Below are positions 32,427-40,440 of a stretch of DNA of 64,000 nt, piece after piece. The notes below the pieces were generated by a model. The model was not told where the DNA came from, searched no databases, and saw nothing but the letters and a program-made list of their open reading frames with translations. This DNA is from Microbacterium sp. H83. Its GTDB lineage: Bacteria > Actinomycetota > Actinomycetes > Actinomycetales > Microbacteriaceae. A program made the translations under genes and the position numbers. Each line of letters starts with the position of its first letter. Positions within the stretch are counted from its first letter, which is position 1. Location: assembly GCF_001650405.1 (NCBI RefSeq), contig NZ_LWCU01000014.1:160-64159 (forward strand). Reading direction: 5' to 3'.

Positions 32427-33842
32427 ATGGATCGCACCGCTGCGAAGACCGCCTTCGCGAACGTGCTCGTCAACACGCTCATCGCGAACGTGACGACGAG
32501 CTTCCTGTGGTTCGCTCTCACGTTCTGGGTCTACATCGAGACGCAGTCCGTGCTCGCCACCGGTGTGATCGGCGGCGCCTACATGCTGTTCATCGCCTTC
32601 TTCGCGATGATCTTCGGCACCATCGTCGACCGGCACCGCAAGCACACGGTGATGCTGCTGTCGAGCGTCATCTCGGCCGTGGCCTTCCTCGTCGCGGGCG
32701 TCCTCTACGTCTGGCAGCCGGAATCCGCCCTGCTCGACCTCGGCGCGCCGTGGTTCTGGCTCTTCTCCGTGATCATCCTGTTCGGCGGGGTCATCGAGCA
32801 GCTGCGCAACATCGCCCTGTCGACGACCGTGACGCTGCTCGTCCCCGAAGACCGCCGGGCCAATGCGAACGGCCTCGTCGGCACCGTGCAGGGTCTCGCC
32901 TTCCTCGTGACGAGCGTGTTCTCCGGCCTGTCGATCGGGTTCCTCGGCATGGGATGGACCCTCGCGATCGCCATCGGGGCGATGGTGCTGACCTTCGTCC
33001 ACCTGCTCTTCATCCGCATCCCGGAGCGCACGCCCGAGCCCGACCCCGATGCGAAGAGCGCTCTCGACTTCCGCGGGAGCGTCACCGCCATCCGACTGGC
33101 GCCCGGCCTGTTCGCGCTCATCATCTTCTCGACGTTCAACAACCTCATCGGCGGCGTCTACATGGCGCTGATGGACCCGTACGGTCTCACCCTCTTCGAC
33201 GCCCAGATGTGGGGATTCGCGCTCGCTTTCTCCTCCACCGGCTTCCTCATCGGCGGCGGGCTCGTGGCGAAGTTCGGACTCGGCGCGAAGCCCATGCGCA
33301 CACTGCTGCTCGTCGTCATCGCCATGGGGCTGCTCGGCTCGGTGTTCATGCTGCGGGAGTGGTGGCCGCTCTACGTGCTGGGCATGTGGGCGTACATGGC
33401 CCTCGTGCCGCCGGCCGAGGCGGCCGAGCAGACGATCATCCAGAGGGTCGTGCGCTTCGACCGTCAGGGCCGCGTGTTCGGGGTGGCTGCGGCGATGGAG
33501 GCGGCCGCGGCCCCGATCACCGCGTTCCTCATCGCCCCGATCGCGGAGTTCCTGATCATCCCGTACATGGACACCGGGGCCGGACAGCGGCAGTGGGGCT
33601 GGCTGCTCGGCGAGGGGGAGGCGCGGGGCATCGCCCTGATCTGTCTGTTCGCGGGACTCATCATGGTGGTGGCGGGCACGCTGGCGTTCTTCACGAAGTC
33701 CTACCGCAAGCTCACCGACCTCTACGCGCACTCGCCGGATCAGAACCCGGACGCCGAAGATGAGACCGACGAATCACGGACGGTCGAACGGATCACGGAG
33801 GATCGGGATCCGTGGCTCCGTCGAACGTCCGAGACTCCGTGA
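32427..33842 (+). CDS. MFS transporter
   Basis: A 471-residue permease with about twelve membrane helices. The family motif after helix 2 is GTIVDRHRKHTVM (motif A, G-x3-D-R). Helices are regular, with a central loop rich in Pro/Asp/Glu (PERTPEPDPDAK) and a long charged C-terminal tail. This resembles actinobacterial exporters of the EntS/MFS_3 sort, but the substrate cannot be told. Start at 32427 (MDRTAAKTAF) is preferred by the leaderless spacing; 32397 would add ten residues. Confidence 0.88.
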   Translation: MDRTAAKTAFANVLVNTLIANVTTSFLWFALTFWVYIETQSVLATGVIGGAYMLFIAFFAMIFGTIVDRHRKHTVMLLSSVISAVAFLVAGVLYVWQPESALLDLGAPWFWLFSVIILFGGVIEQLRNIALSTTVTLLVPEDRRANANGLVGTVQGLAFLVTSVFSGLSIGFLGMGWTLAIAIGAMVLTFVHLLFIRIPERTPEPDPDAKSALDFRGSVTAIRLAPGLFALIIFSTFNNLIGGVYMALMDPYGLTLFDAQMWGFALAFSSTGFLIGGGLVAKFGLGAKPMRTLLLVVIAMGLLGSVFMLREWWPLYVLGMWAYMALVPPAEAAEQTIIQRVVRFDRQGRVFGVAAAMEAAAAPITAFLIAPIAEFLIIPYMDTGAGQRQWGWLLGEGEARGIALICLFAGLIMVVAGTLAFFTKSYRKLTDLYAHSPDQNPDAEDETDESRTVERITEDRDPWLRRTSETP

Positions 33843-33846
33843 TCCG
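33789..33846. terminator. 12-bp stem overlapping the MFS stop codon
   Basis: CGGATCACGGAG (33789-33800) is inverted perfectly at 33835-33846, spanning the MFS stop (33840-33842) and reaching the edge of the convergent SDR gene. A nested CACGGA/TCCGTG pairing is an alternative fold. Likely bidirectional terminator within coding sequence. Confidence 0.6.
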
Positions 33847-34545
33847 TCAGCTCTCGAGGGTGCGGATGCTGTCGTTCAGGTCGGCGGCGTCCTGATCCCA
33901 CAGGGCGAGCACGGCCTGTTCGAGTGACGCCGGGTCCACGGCTTTCACCCGGAAGACGACGGATGCCGCGCGCAGCGGCGTTCCGGCATCCCGTGACGTC
34001 TTGGCAAAGCCGTGTGCGACCGCTCTCGTCCACGCCTCGCTCGCGGCCTTGACGGCCGCATAGTTCGCTCCGCCGGCGAGCGGCCGGGCGACGGCCGTCG
34101 ACGACACGATCGCGAAGCGTCCGGCATCCGATGCCTGCAGCGCACGGTCGAAGGCGCGACTCGTGGCGCGCACCGCGTCGAGCGCGGGCAGCAGGGCGCC
34201 GAGGTCCTCATCGGACTGCCCGGCCAGGCCGCCTCCGCCGCGCCAGCCGCCGACGAGCGGGATCACCGCGTCGACCGGTCCCACACAGTCGGCCAGCCCG
34301 GTCATGTCGTCGAGAGAGGTCGCGTCCGCGACCTCGACCCGTGCGCCGGCCTCACGCAGCGGTGCGAGGCGGTCGACGGAGCGACCCGTCGCGATCACGG
34401 TCGCCCCCGCGGCGATGAGGGCGGTCGCCAGGGCCAGGCCCGTGGCGCTCGTGGCCCCGGCGAGGACGATCGTGCGGCCGGCGACATTCGTGCGATCGGC
34501 GACGATCGTGCGGTCGGCGACGATCGTGCGGTCAGGGCCAGTCAT
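33847..34545 (-). CDS. SDR family NAD(P)-dependent oxidoreductase with repeated N-terminus
   Basis: A 232-residue Rossmann protein. The cofactor motif is LAGATSATG (about residues 28-36) and the later elements include SSTAVAR and YAAVKAASE (Tyr-x3-Lys). The first 24 residues are a tandem repeat of (A/G)DRTIV, from an 18-nt DNA repeat, placed before the first strand of the fold. Normal relatives would begin within GRTIVLAGAT. Substrate unknown. GGAAGGA lies 8 nt before the ATG at 34545. Confidence 0.82.
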   Translation of the reverse strand: MTGPDRTIVADRTIVADRTNVAGRTIVLAGATSATGLALATALIAAGATVIATGRSVDRLAPLREAGARVEVADATSLDDMTGLADCVGPVDAVIPLVGGWRGGGGLAGQSDEDLGALLPALDAVRATSRAFDRALQASDAGRFAIVSSTAVARPLAGGANYAAVKAASEAWTRAVAHGFAKTSRDAGTPLRAASVVFRVKAVDPASLEQAVLALWDQDAADLNDSIRTLES

Positions 34546-34565
34546 GCGTCAGATCCTTCCGGAAC

Positions 34566-34616
34566 ATCGCACCTTCCGCGGCCGATGCCCCTTGGAAGGG
34601 CCGCAGAAGGTGCGAT
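34566..34616. terminator. 18-bp imperfect stem-loop between SDR and DUF6421 genes
   Basis: Bases 34566-34583 pair with 34599-34616 with one mismatch and a 15-nt loop (stem core CGCACCTTC with GAAGGTGCG). It follows the DUF6421 stop on the minus strand and precedes the SDR gene. It can terminate the DUF6421 transcript. Its length also fits a dispersed palindromic element. Confidence 0.65.
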
Positions 34617-34654
34617 CGGCCGTGCAGGCCGCACCCCGGAAATACGCACGTCTC

Positions 34655-36085
34655 TCAGTCGTCGGTGCCGCGGATGCCCACGGTGGACTCGATGACAGGC
34701 TTCATCTTCTTGTCGAGCGTCTCGAAGAACATCGACAGCGGGAACTCATCGTCCATCACGGCATCCGTGTAGCCCTTCGGAGCGCCCGCCAGGATCTCGT
34801 CGGACAGGCCCCGCGCCCACTGCGACGCCGGGTGCGGCGTGAGCGTGCCGCGGACCAGGTCGTAGGCGGCGAGCCAGTGGGCGACCTTCGGGCGGTCGAT
34901 CGAGTGCCAGTAGAGGTCGTCGATCGCATCGCCCAGGGCGACGACGGCGTCGGGCACCGCGTCCCAGTCGAAGGCGAGGGCCGTGTCCGTCCAGTGCAGC
35001 ACGCCGCGCTGGTGCAGCCACGCGAACAGCAGCTGACCGCCCACCGCGTCGTAGTTGCGCACGCGGGTGCCGGTGATGGCGAAGCGGAAGATGCGGTCGA
35101 AGATCACGGCGTACTGTACGAGACCCGCGTGGTCGTGCATCTCCTGCTCTGCCTCGGTGAGCTCCTCGCCGGCGCCGATGCGCGCGGCCAGAGCCCGCTC
35201 GATCTTCACCGACTCGCGGAACGCGGTCATGTCGCAGCGCATCTCCTCGAGCGAGTAGAGGAAGAACGGCATCCGCTGCTTGATCATGAACGGGTCGAAC
35301 GGCAGGTCGCCGCGCATGTGCGTGCGGTCGTGGATGATGTCCCACATCACGAACGCACGCTCGGTGAGGGCCTGGTCGTCGAGCATCGCGGCGGCGCGCT
35401 CCGGCAGCTCGAGGTTCGTGATGGCCGCGGCGGCGCGGGTGACCCGGCGGTAGCGGGCGGCCTCACGATCCTGGAAGATCGCGCCCCACGTGAACGACGG
35501 GATCTCGCGCATCGCGACGGTCTCGGGGAACAGCACGGCCGAGTTGGTGTCGTACCCGGGCGTGAAGTCGACGAGACGCAGCGACACGAACAGCTTGTTG
35601 CCGTAGTCGCCGGCTTCGAGCGCGGCGATGAACTCCGGCCAGATCGTCTCGACGATCAGCGCCTCGACGAGGCGGTCGCTCGACCCGTTCTGCGTGTACA
35701 TCGGGAACACGACCAGGTGGCGGATGCCGTCGACACGGTGCTGCTGCGGCTGGAAGGCCATGAGCGAGTCGAGGAAGTCCGGCACGCCGAAGTCCTCGGC
35801 GACCCACCGGTCGAAGTCGACGATCGACGCCGCGAGGTACTCGGCATCGTGGGGGAAGGCGGGGGCGAGGGCGCGGATCCCGGCCGTGATGGCCGCGACG
35901 AGATCGCGGGCGGCGGCGTGGTGTGCGGCATCCGGGATGGAGCCGTCCTTGATCTGCATGTCGCGGAGGGCGATCGCGGCGTCCTTGAGCTGTGCCCAGG
36001 CCGCGCTCTGCTCGGCGGTCGACGCGTCCTCGACGACCTCGGGTTCGCCGACGATGGCCTGAGAGTTCAGGAGAGGAGTGGACAT
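34655..36085 (-). CDS. DUF6421 family protein
   Basis: A 476-residue cytoplasmic protein typical of actinobacteria. Distinct stretches include RHLVVFPMYTQNGS, LFVSLRLVDFTPGYDTNSAVLFPE, FVMWDIIHDRTHMRGDLPFD and YWHSIDRPKVAHW. The HDRTHMRGDLPFD and repeated His/Asp/Glu residues could bind metal, but no activity is established. GGAGG precedes the ATG. It is divergent from an AsnC/Lrp regulator with 71 bp of AT-rich, palindromic DNA between, so it is likely the target of that regulator and perhaps tied to amino-acid metabolism. Confidence 0.83.
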   Translation of the reverse strand: MSTPLLNSQAIVGEPEVVEDASTAEQSAAWAQLKDAAIALRDMQIKDGSIPDAAHHAAARDLVAAITAGIRALAPAFPHDAEYLAASIVDFDRWVAEDFGVPDFLDSLMAFQPQQHRVDGIRHLVVFPMYTQNGSSDRLVEALIVETIWPEFIAALEAGDYGNKLFVSLRLVDFTPGYDTNSAVLFPETVAMREIPSFTWGAIFQDREAARYRRVTRAAAAITNLELPERAAAMLDDQALTERAFVMWDIIHDRTHMRGDLPFDPFMIKQRMPFFLYSLEEMRCDMTAFRESVKIERALAARIGAGEELTEAEQEMHDHAGLVQYAVIFDRIFRFAITGTRVRNYDAVGGQLLFAWLHQRGVLHWTDTALAFDWDAVPDAVVALGDAIDDLYWHSIDRPKVAHWLAAYDLVRGTLTPHPASQWARGLSDEILAGAPKGYTDAVMDDEFPLSMFFETLDKKMKPVIESTVGIRGTDD

Positions 36086-36116
36086 GGAACCTCCGATCGC
36101 GAGATAGAGCGTAAAA

Positions 36117-36135
36117 ATTCCGGTGTTTACGGAAT
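36117..36135. promoter_or_regulatory. Candidate AsnC/Lrp operator
   Basis: ATTCCG (36117-36122) and CGGAAT (36130-36135) form an inverted repeat with a 7-nt spacer, with GTAAA and TTTAC nested around it (36111-36130). It is AT-rich against a 70% GC background and lies between DUF6421 and the AsnC gene, as expected for an autoregulating Lrp-family protein. Confidence 0.6.
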
Positions 36136-36143
36136 CCTGACGA

Positions 36144-36149
36144 TAATCT
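36144..36149 (+). promoter_or_regulatory. -10 element for AsnC gene
   Basis: TAATCT, 7 nt before the ATG at 36157. Confidence 0.55.
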
Positions 36150-36156
36150 TACATCC

Positions 36157-36621
36157 ATGGACGATTCTGTCGATCGAGCGATCCTGGCCGAGATCTCCCG
36201 CGACGGGCGCGCCACGCTGGCGCACCTGTCCGACACCGTCGGCCTGTCGGTCTCGGCCGTGCAGTCCCGACTTCGACGCCTCGAGACCCGCGGGGTCATC
36301 GCCGGATATCGGGCGATCCTCGATCCCGAGCAGGCCGGCACCCCGCTCTCCGCCTTCATCGAGATCACTCCGCTCGACCCCGCTCAGCCCGACAACGCAC
36401 CCGAGCTGCTCGAGCACCTCACGGCGATCGAGGCGTGCCACTCGATCGCGGGGGATGCGAGCTACATGCTCTTCGTCCGGGTCGCGACCCCGCGGGCACT
36501 GGAGGAGCTGGTGCGCGACATCCGCCTCGCGGCGAACGTCAGCACGCGCACGACCGTCGTGCTGCAGACCTATTACGAGCACCGGCCGATCATCCCGATC
36601 TCGGGGGACGCCGCGGGCTGA
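36157..36621 (+). CDS. AsnC/Lrp-family transcriptional regulator
   Basis: A 154-residue regulator. The N-terminal helix-turn-helix (about residues 4-60) reads DRAILAEISRDGRATLAHLSDTVGLS followed by VQSRLRRLETRGVI. The C-terminal RAM domain (about 66-150) binds amino-acid effectors and mediates oligomerisation; AGDASYMLFVRV matches its central strand. It is divergent from DUF6421 and probably controls it and itself through the 36117-36135 palindrome. Confidence 0.92.
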   Translation: MDDSVDRAILAEISRDGRATLAHLSDTVGLSVSAVQSRLRRLETRGVIAGYRAILDPEQAGTPLSAFIEITPLDPAQPDNAPELLEHLTAIEACHSIAGDASYMLFVRVATPRALEELVRDIRLAANVSTRTTVVLQTYYEHRPIIPISGDAAG

Positions 36622-36722
36622 CGCGGTCTCGCCCACGCGGAGGCGGAGGGATGCGCGGTGTCGGTGGCTTCCGACATCATGATCAGAGTCATCCACCGCC
36701 GCGCGACCCCTAAGGAGAATCG

Positions 36723-37013
36723 ATGTCCTTCCAGGCGTACCTCGACAAGGTCGAGGCTCAGACCGGTCTCACCTCTCGCCAGTCCATCGAGCGGGCCCGG
36801 GAGAAGGGCTTCGACGAGACGACGAAGTCGACCGTCGTGTTGAACTGGCTGAAAGAGGAGTACGAGCTGGGGCACGGCCACGCGCAGGCGATGGTGCACG
36901 TCATCCTCAAGGGGCCGAAGATCAGCGACAAGCACGTCGGCACCGGCGGGGCGCACGGCGACAAGTCCGACACGCTGTGGCTCGACGGCAAGGACAGCAA
37001 CCCGAGCCCCTGA
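36723..37013 (+). CDS. DUF4287 domain protein
   Basis: A 96-residue soluble protein. The first 60 residues fit DUF4287: SFQAYLDKVEAQTGLTSRQ, then STVVLNWLKEEYELGHGHAQAMVHVI. The family is small, cytoplasmic and of unknown function. AAGGAGAAT precedes the ATG, a strong Shine-Dalgarno match. The Gly/Asp-rich tail is probably flexible. Confidence 0.85.
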   Translation: MSFQAYLDKVEAQTGLTSRQSIERAREKGFDETTKSTVVLNWLKEEYELGHGHAQAMVHVILKGPKISDKHVGTGGAHGDKSDTLWLDGKDSNPSP

Positions 37014-37066
37014 TCGCTCCGCGCCGACTCCGCACCGACTCGGCGGGCGCGCATCGACGCCCCCAG

Positions 37067-37072
37067 TAGGAT
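37067..37072 (+). promoter_or_regulatory. -10 element for menA
   Basis: TAGGAT, 7 nt before the GTG at 37080. Confidence 0.55.
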
Positions 37073-37079
37073 TCCCTCC

Positions 37080-38057
37080 GTGGCAGCATCGTCGAAGCGC
37101 AAGAAGAATCCGACCCGTGTGAGCGGCAATCCCGCGAAGCGGGTCAGCGGCAATCCGGCGAACACACCCGTGATCGAGGCGGGTCCTGTGACGATCGGCG
37201 ACTGGATCGGCGCCGCCCGGCTGCGCACGCTGCCGCTCGCGATCGCGCCGGTCGTGATCGGCACAGGAGCCGCCCGCAGCACGGGACCCGAGTTCCACTG
37301 GGTGATCGCCCTCGCCTGCCTCGCGGTCGCCGTGCTGCTGCAGATCGGCGTCAACTTCGCGAACGACTACAGCGACGGCATCCGCGGCACCGATGCCGTG
37401 CGAGTAGGACCCGCTCGCCTCACGGCATCCGGGAGGGTAAAGCCGCGCACCGTCCTGATCATCGGCCTCGTGTTCTTCGCGCTCGCCGCCGTGGTCGGCC
37501 TCCTGATCGTGATCCGAACGGAGCAGTGGTGGCTGCTGGCGGTCGGCGCCGCCTGCATCGTCGCCGCCTGGTTCTACACCGGCGGCAAGCGCCCCTACGG
37601 CTACTTCGGCCTGGGCGAGGTGTTCGTGTTCGTCTTCTTCGGCCTCGTCGCGACCCTCGGCACCACCTGGGTGCAGGTGTTCCAGCTCCCTCAGCAGGCG
37701 TGGCTGGGGGCCATCGCCGCCGGCCTCTTCGCGTGCGCCGTGCTGCTCGCGAACAACCTCCGCGACATCGACCAGGACCGTCTCGTCGGCAAGCGCACGC
37801 TCACGGTGCTCATCGGGCGTCGACCGACGCAGGCGCTGTTCACCCTGTTCGTGCTGGTCCCGTTCGGCATCCTCGCGTTCATCGCGCTGCTGTACCCGAT
37901 CGCCTGGGTCGGACTGCTGGCGCTTCTGGCAGGGCTCCCGGCGATCCTCATCGTCTGGACGTACCGCCAGGCGAAGGAGCTCGTGATCGCCTTGGCGCTG
38001 ACCTCGCTCACGGCGCTGCTCTACGCAGGCGCGCTGTTCTGGGCGTTCGCCGGCTGA
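37080..38057 (+). CDS. menA: 1,4-dihydroxy-2-naphthoate polyprenyltransferase
   Basis: A 325-residue membrane prenyltransferase that attaches the polyprenyl chain to DHNA, giving demethylmenaquinone. The two aspartate-rich motifs are NDYSDG (first, with preceding Asn) and NNLRDIDQD (second), which chelate Mg-diphosphate. Eight to nine hydrophobic helices follow. The N-terminal 30 residues contain a duplicated RVSGNPA segment from a 21-nt DNA repeat. The remaining men genes are 20 kb away (57-63 kb). The GTG start is set by the upstream TAGGAT. Confidence 0.95.
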   Translation: MAASSKRKKNPTRVSGNPAKRVSGNPANTPVIEAGPVTIGDWIGAARLRTLPLAIAPVVIGTGAARSTGPEFHWVIALACLAVAVLLQIGVNFANDYSDGIRGTDAVRVGPARLTASGRVKPRTVLIIGLVFFALAAVVGLLIVIRTEQWWLLAVGAACIVAAWFYTGGKRPYGYFGLGEVFVFVFFGLVATLGTTWVQVFQLPQQAWLGAIAAGLFACAVLLANNLRDIDQDRLVGKRTLTVLIGRRPTQALFTLFVLVPFGILAFIALLYPIAWVGLLALLAGLPAILIVWTYRQAKELVIALALTSLTALLYAGALFWAFAG

Positions 38058-38059
38058 GG

Positions 38060-38371
38060 TCAGGACCGCCCGGGCTCGCCGGGCTTCTCGTCGGACGCGG
38101 CGGTCTCGACGGCCTCGTCCTCGAGGTCGGCGTCGTCCTGCGCCGCGCTGCGGCGACCGGCACGACGCTCGACCAGCCGCGCGGACGCGTCGGTGAGGGG
38201 AGCGCGAAGGAAGAGCATCGAGATGCTCACGCCGATCAGCGCGGCGAAGATCGCGGCGAGCCACCAGAACTCGCGGAAGATCGGGAAGAAGAACCACAGG
38301 ACGGCGAGCGGGACGAGGAACGCCAGCAGTCGAAGCACGGTGTAGACGAGGAAAGGTGCACGGTTCTTCAC
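38060..38371 (-). CDS. DUF4229 family small membrane protein
   Basis: A 103-residue protein with two membrane helices (about 10-30 and 36-55) and a cytoplasmic Arg-rich then acidic tail. It matches DUF4229, which regularly lies beside menA in actinobacteria. It is convergent with menA, whose stop is 2 bp away. The GTG start is set by TAGACT with a 6-nt spacer. Function unknown. Confidence 0.82.
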   Translation of the reverse strand: MKNRAPFLVYTVLRLLAFLVPLAVLWFFFPIFREFWWLAAIFAALIGVSISMLFLRAPLTDASARLVERRAGRRSAAQDDADLEDEAVETAASDEKPGEPGRS

Positions 38372-38377
38372 CCGGAC

Positions 38378-38383
38378 AGTCTA
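38378..38383 (-). promoter_or_regulatory. -10 element for DUF4229 gene
   Basis: TAGACT on the minus strand, 6 nt before the GTG at 38371. Confidence 0.6.
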
Positions 38384-38430
38384 CGTTCGCCGGCTGTGCG
38401 TCCGACCGGAGCGCGGTCCGCCGACGGAGC

Positions 38431-39333
38431 TCAGTCCTCGATGCCGAGCGCGGAGAAGGGGATGCCGCGCACGACCCGGTGCCAGGGATGCTCGCCCAGA
38501 GACCAGAGCAGCCTCGCATCGAGATCCAGGGCGAGGTCCTCGCAGCCGACCGGCAGCGCGACCGCATCGCGCGCGAGGGCGTCACGGGGTCCGGTCCAGA
38601 GGGCGCCCGGGTGCATGCGGTCGGACTGCGACACGAAATAGCGACCGCCGCGGCGGACCGCCCCCTGCATCCGTGGGAGCCCAGGGGAGAACCGGTCGAT
38701 CTCGGCGAGATCCCCGTCGTCGTCGGGGATCGCGAACTCCGCGATGCGCCCTGCGTCCTTCTGCAGGTATTCACCGATCAGCACACGGCGCAGCGGAGTG
38801 CCGTCGTCGTCGAACACCCTCCCGAGATACGAGCACCGGAGGTCGACCGGGTGCACGCGCCGCCGCACGGCGACGAGCGCGGTGGTCCGCAGTCCGCGTC
38901 CCGAGGCGCCGGCCACGCGCCGCGCGTCGGCGCCGCGCACGCGACGGATGCCGGCGAGGTCGAACTCCCAGATGCCCCGCCCCGTCGCGGCCACGTAGAG
39001 CCGGTCGTCGAACCAGGCGAGGCCGCCGGCGTGGATCGGGGCGGCCTGCAGCACGCCCTCGTCGTCCTCGATCGCGAGCAGGACGTCGAGGTGGCGTGAT
39101 CGCTCGAGGTCGACGAAGGCGATCCTGGAGGCGAGATGGGTGCCGTCGAGCCTCTGCCGGAACCAGCTGACGGCGAGCGTGCGCCGACCGTGCCACTCGC
39201 CGAGGTCGACGCCCTGCGGGTACCAGCGCCGTGTCCACGTCCGCGCGCTGAGCCAGCGGAGGTCGACCGTGTCGCGGCGCTTCTGCCGCACGGGGCGCCA
39301 GGTGGTTCCGAACGGCCAGAGCATGTCCTCCAT
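38431..39333 (-). CDS. Uncharacterised 300-residue protein, possibly beta-propeller
   Basis: I do not recognise this family with certainty. The sequence alternates short strands and loops with motifs such as GGLAWFDDRLYVAATGRGIWEFDL, which resembles one blade of a beta-propeller, and later GCEDLALDLDARLLWSLGE. There is no signal peptide. It is divergent from the sialic-acid operon with 96 bp between and could be linked to it, but nothing proves this. The ATG at 39333 (MEDMLWPF) is the best start; 39324 is an alternative, and no strong ribosome site helps decide. Confidence 0.65.
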   Translation of the reverse strand: MEDMLWPFGTTWRPVRQKRRDTVDLRWLSARTWTRRWYPQGVDLGEWHGRRTLAVSWFRQRLDGTHLASRIAFVDLERSRHLDVLLAIEDDEGVLQAAPIHAGGLAWFDDRLYVAATGRGIWEFDLAGIRRVRGADARRVAGASGRGLRTTALVAVRRRVHPVDLRCSYLGRVFDDDGTPLRRVLIGEYLQKDAGRIAEFAIPDDDGDLAEIDRFSPGLPRMQGAVRRGGRYFVSQSDRMHPGALWTGPRDALARDAVALPVGCEDLALDLDARLLWSLGEHPWHRVVRGIPFSALGIED

Positions 39334-39429
39334 CGTCCTGCATCGCCGTCGCCCGCGCGAACCCGACGCCTCGGCAGGACACCTCTCGTTCACCCTGCGG
39401 TCCCCGTCGCGCAACGAACGCCTGTCACC

Positions 39430-40440
39430 ATGCCGGAACCGTCCACCACCGGGAGTTCCGTGCGCACACCGCTCGTCACCGTCATCCTTCCCGCGAAAGA
39501 CGCCGGTGCCTACATCGGCACGACGCTCGAGACGCTGACCCGCCAGTTCGACGACCCGTCGGCGCTGAAGCTCGTCGCGATCGACGACGGGTCTCGCGAC
39601 GACACCGGCGTCATCATGCGGCGATATGCGGAGCGGTTCCCGCACTCCGAGGTGGTCTTCAACCCGCGCGCCCGCGGACTCGCGACGGCGCGCAATCAGG
39701 GCCTCGAGCACGTCGAGGGCGACGCGTTCTGCTTTCTCGACGGCGACGACTGGATGCAGCCGCGCCGCCTCGAGGTGCTCGCGCGGCGGCTGCACGACCT
39801 CGAGTGCGACTTCGTGCGCACCGACCATGTCACCGTCACCGCCGGCCGCCGGGTGCTGAAGCCCGCTCCGTATCCGTGGCGCGATCGGGTGGCGTCGCCG
39901 CGAGAGGCGATCCTCCCCGAGGACGAGCCGACCATGGTCGACTACCCCTTCGCCTGGGCGGGCATGCTGCACCGCCGGGTGATCGACGACGGCCTCGCCG
40001 CCTTCACGCCGGGCCTCTTCACGGCCGAGGACCGCCCGTGGATCTGGCGGCTGCACCTGCAGGCGCGGTCCTTCGCGGTGGTCGACGCTCCCGCGCTGCT
40101 CTACCGGCGAGGGGTGTCGACCTCGCTCACCCAGGTGCGCGACCGCCGGCAGCTCGATTTCGTGCGCGCGATGGGCGAGGTGCTCGACATCGTCGCGGCG
40201 GATGCCGAGGCGGAGCGCTTCCTGCCCAAGGCGGTGTGGAGCGTGCTCGCCCTGAGCTCCCGGCACCTCGTGCGCGCCCGCCGGATGACGCCGGGACTGC
40301 GCGCCGAGATGCGCGTCGGCATCCGCGAGCTCCTGCGCCGACTGCCGGACGACCAGGTGATCGCGGTGCTCGCCCGCCTCGACGGCCCCCGTCGACGCGT
40401 GCTGGCCTCGCTGCTGCGCACGGTGGGGGCGGTCGCATGA
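39430..40440 (+). CDS. Family 2 glycosyltransferase
   Basis: A 336-residue GT-A fold enzyme and first gene of the sialic-acid operon. VTVILPAKDAGAYIGTTLETL is the nucleotide-sugar-binding start, IDDGSRDDT and FLDGDDWMQPRR supply the acidic residues and the DxD-like metal site. The C-terminal third (about 210-336) is Arg-rich and helical. It most likely adds a sugar to the acceptor later sialylated. The ATG at 39430 is preferred; the upstream open frame is not supported. Its stop overlaps the next start (ATGA). Confidence 0.88.
   Translation: MPEPSTTGSSVRTPLVTVILPAKDAGAYIGTTLETLTRQFDDPSALKLVAIDDGSRDDTGVIMRRYAERFPHSEVVFNPRARGLATARNQGLEHVEGDAFCFLDGDDWMQPRRLEVLARRLHDLECDFVRTDHVTVTAGRRVLKPAPYPWRDRVASPREAILPEDEPTMVDYPFAWAGMLHRRVIDDGLAAFTPGLFTAEDRPWIWRLHLQARSFAVVDAPALLYRRGVSTSLTQVRDRRQLDFVRAMGEVLDIVAADAEAERFLPKAVWSVLALSSRHLVRARRMTPGLRAEMRVGIRELLRRLPDDQVIAVLARLDGPRRRVLASLLRTVGAVA

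Noticed and set aside
32397..32427. Earlier ATG at 32397 as start of the MFS transporter
   Set aside because: GGAGG precedes it, so it is possible, but the TACCCT-N7-ATG arrangement at 32427 fits the local leaderless rule and gives the normal N-terminus.
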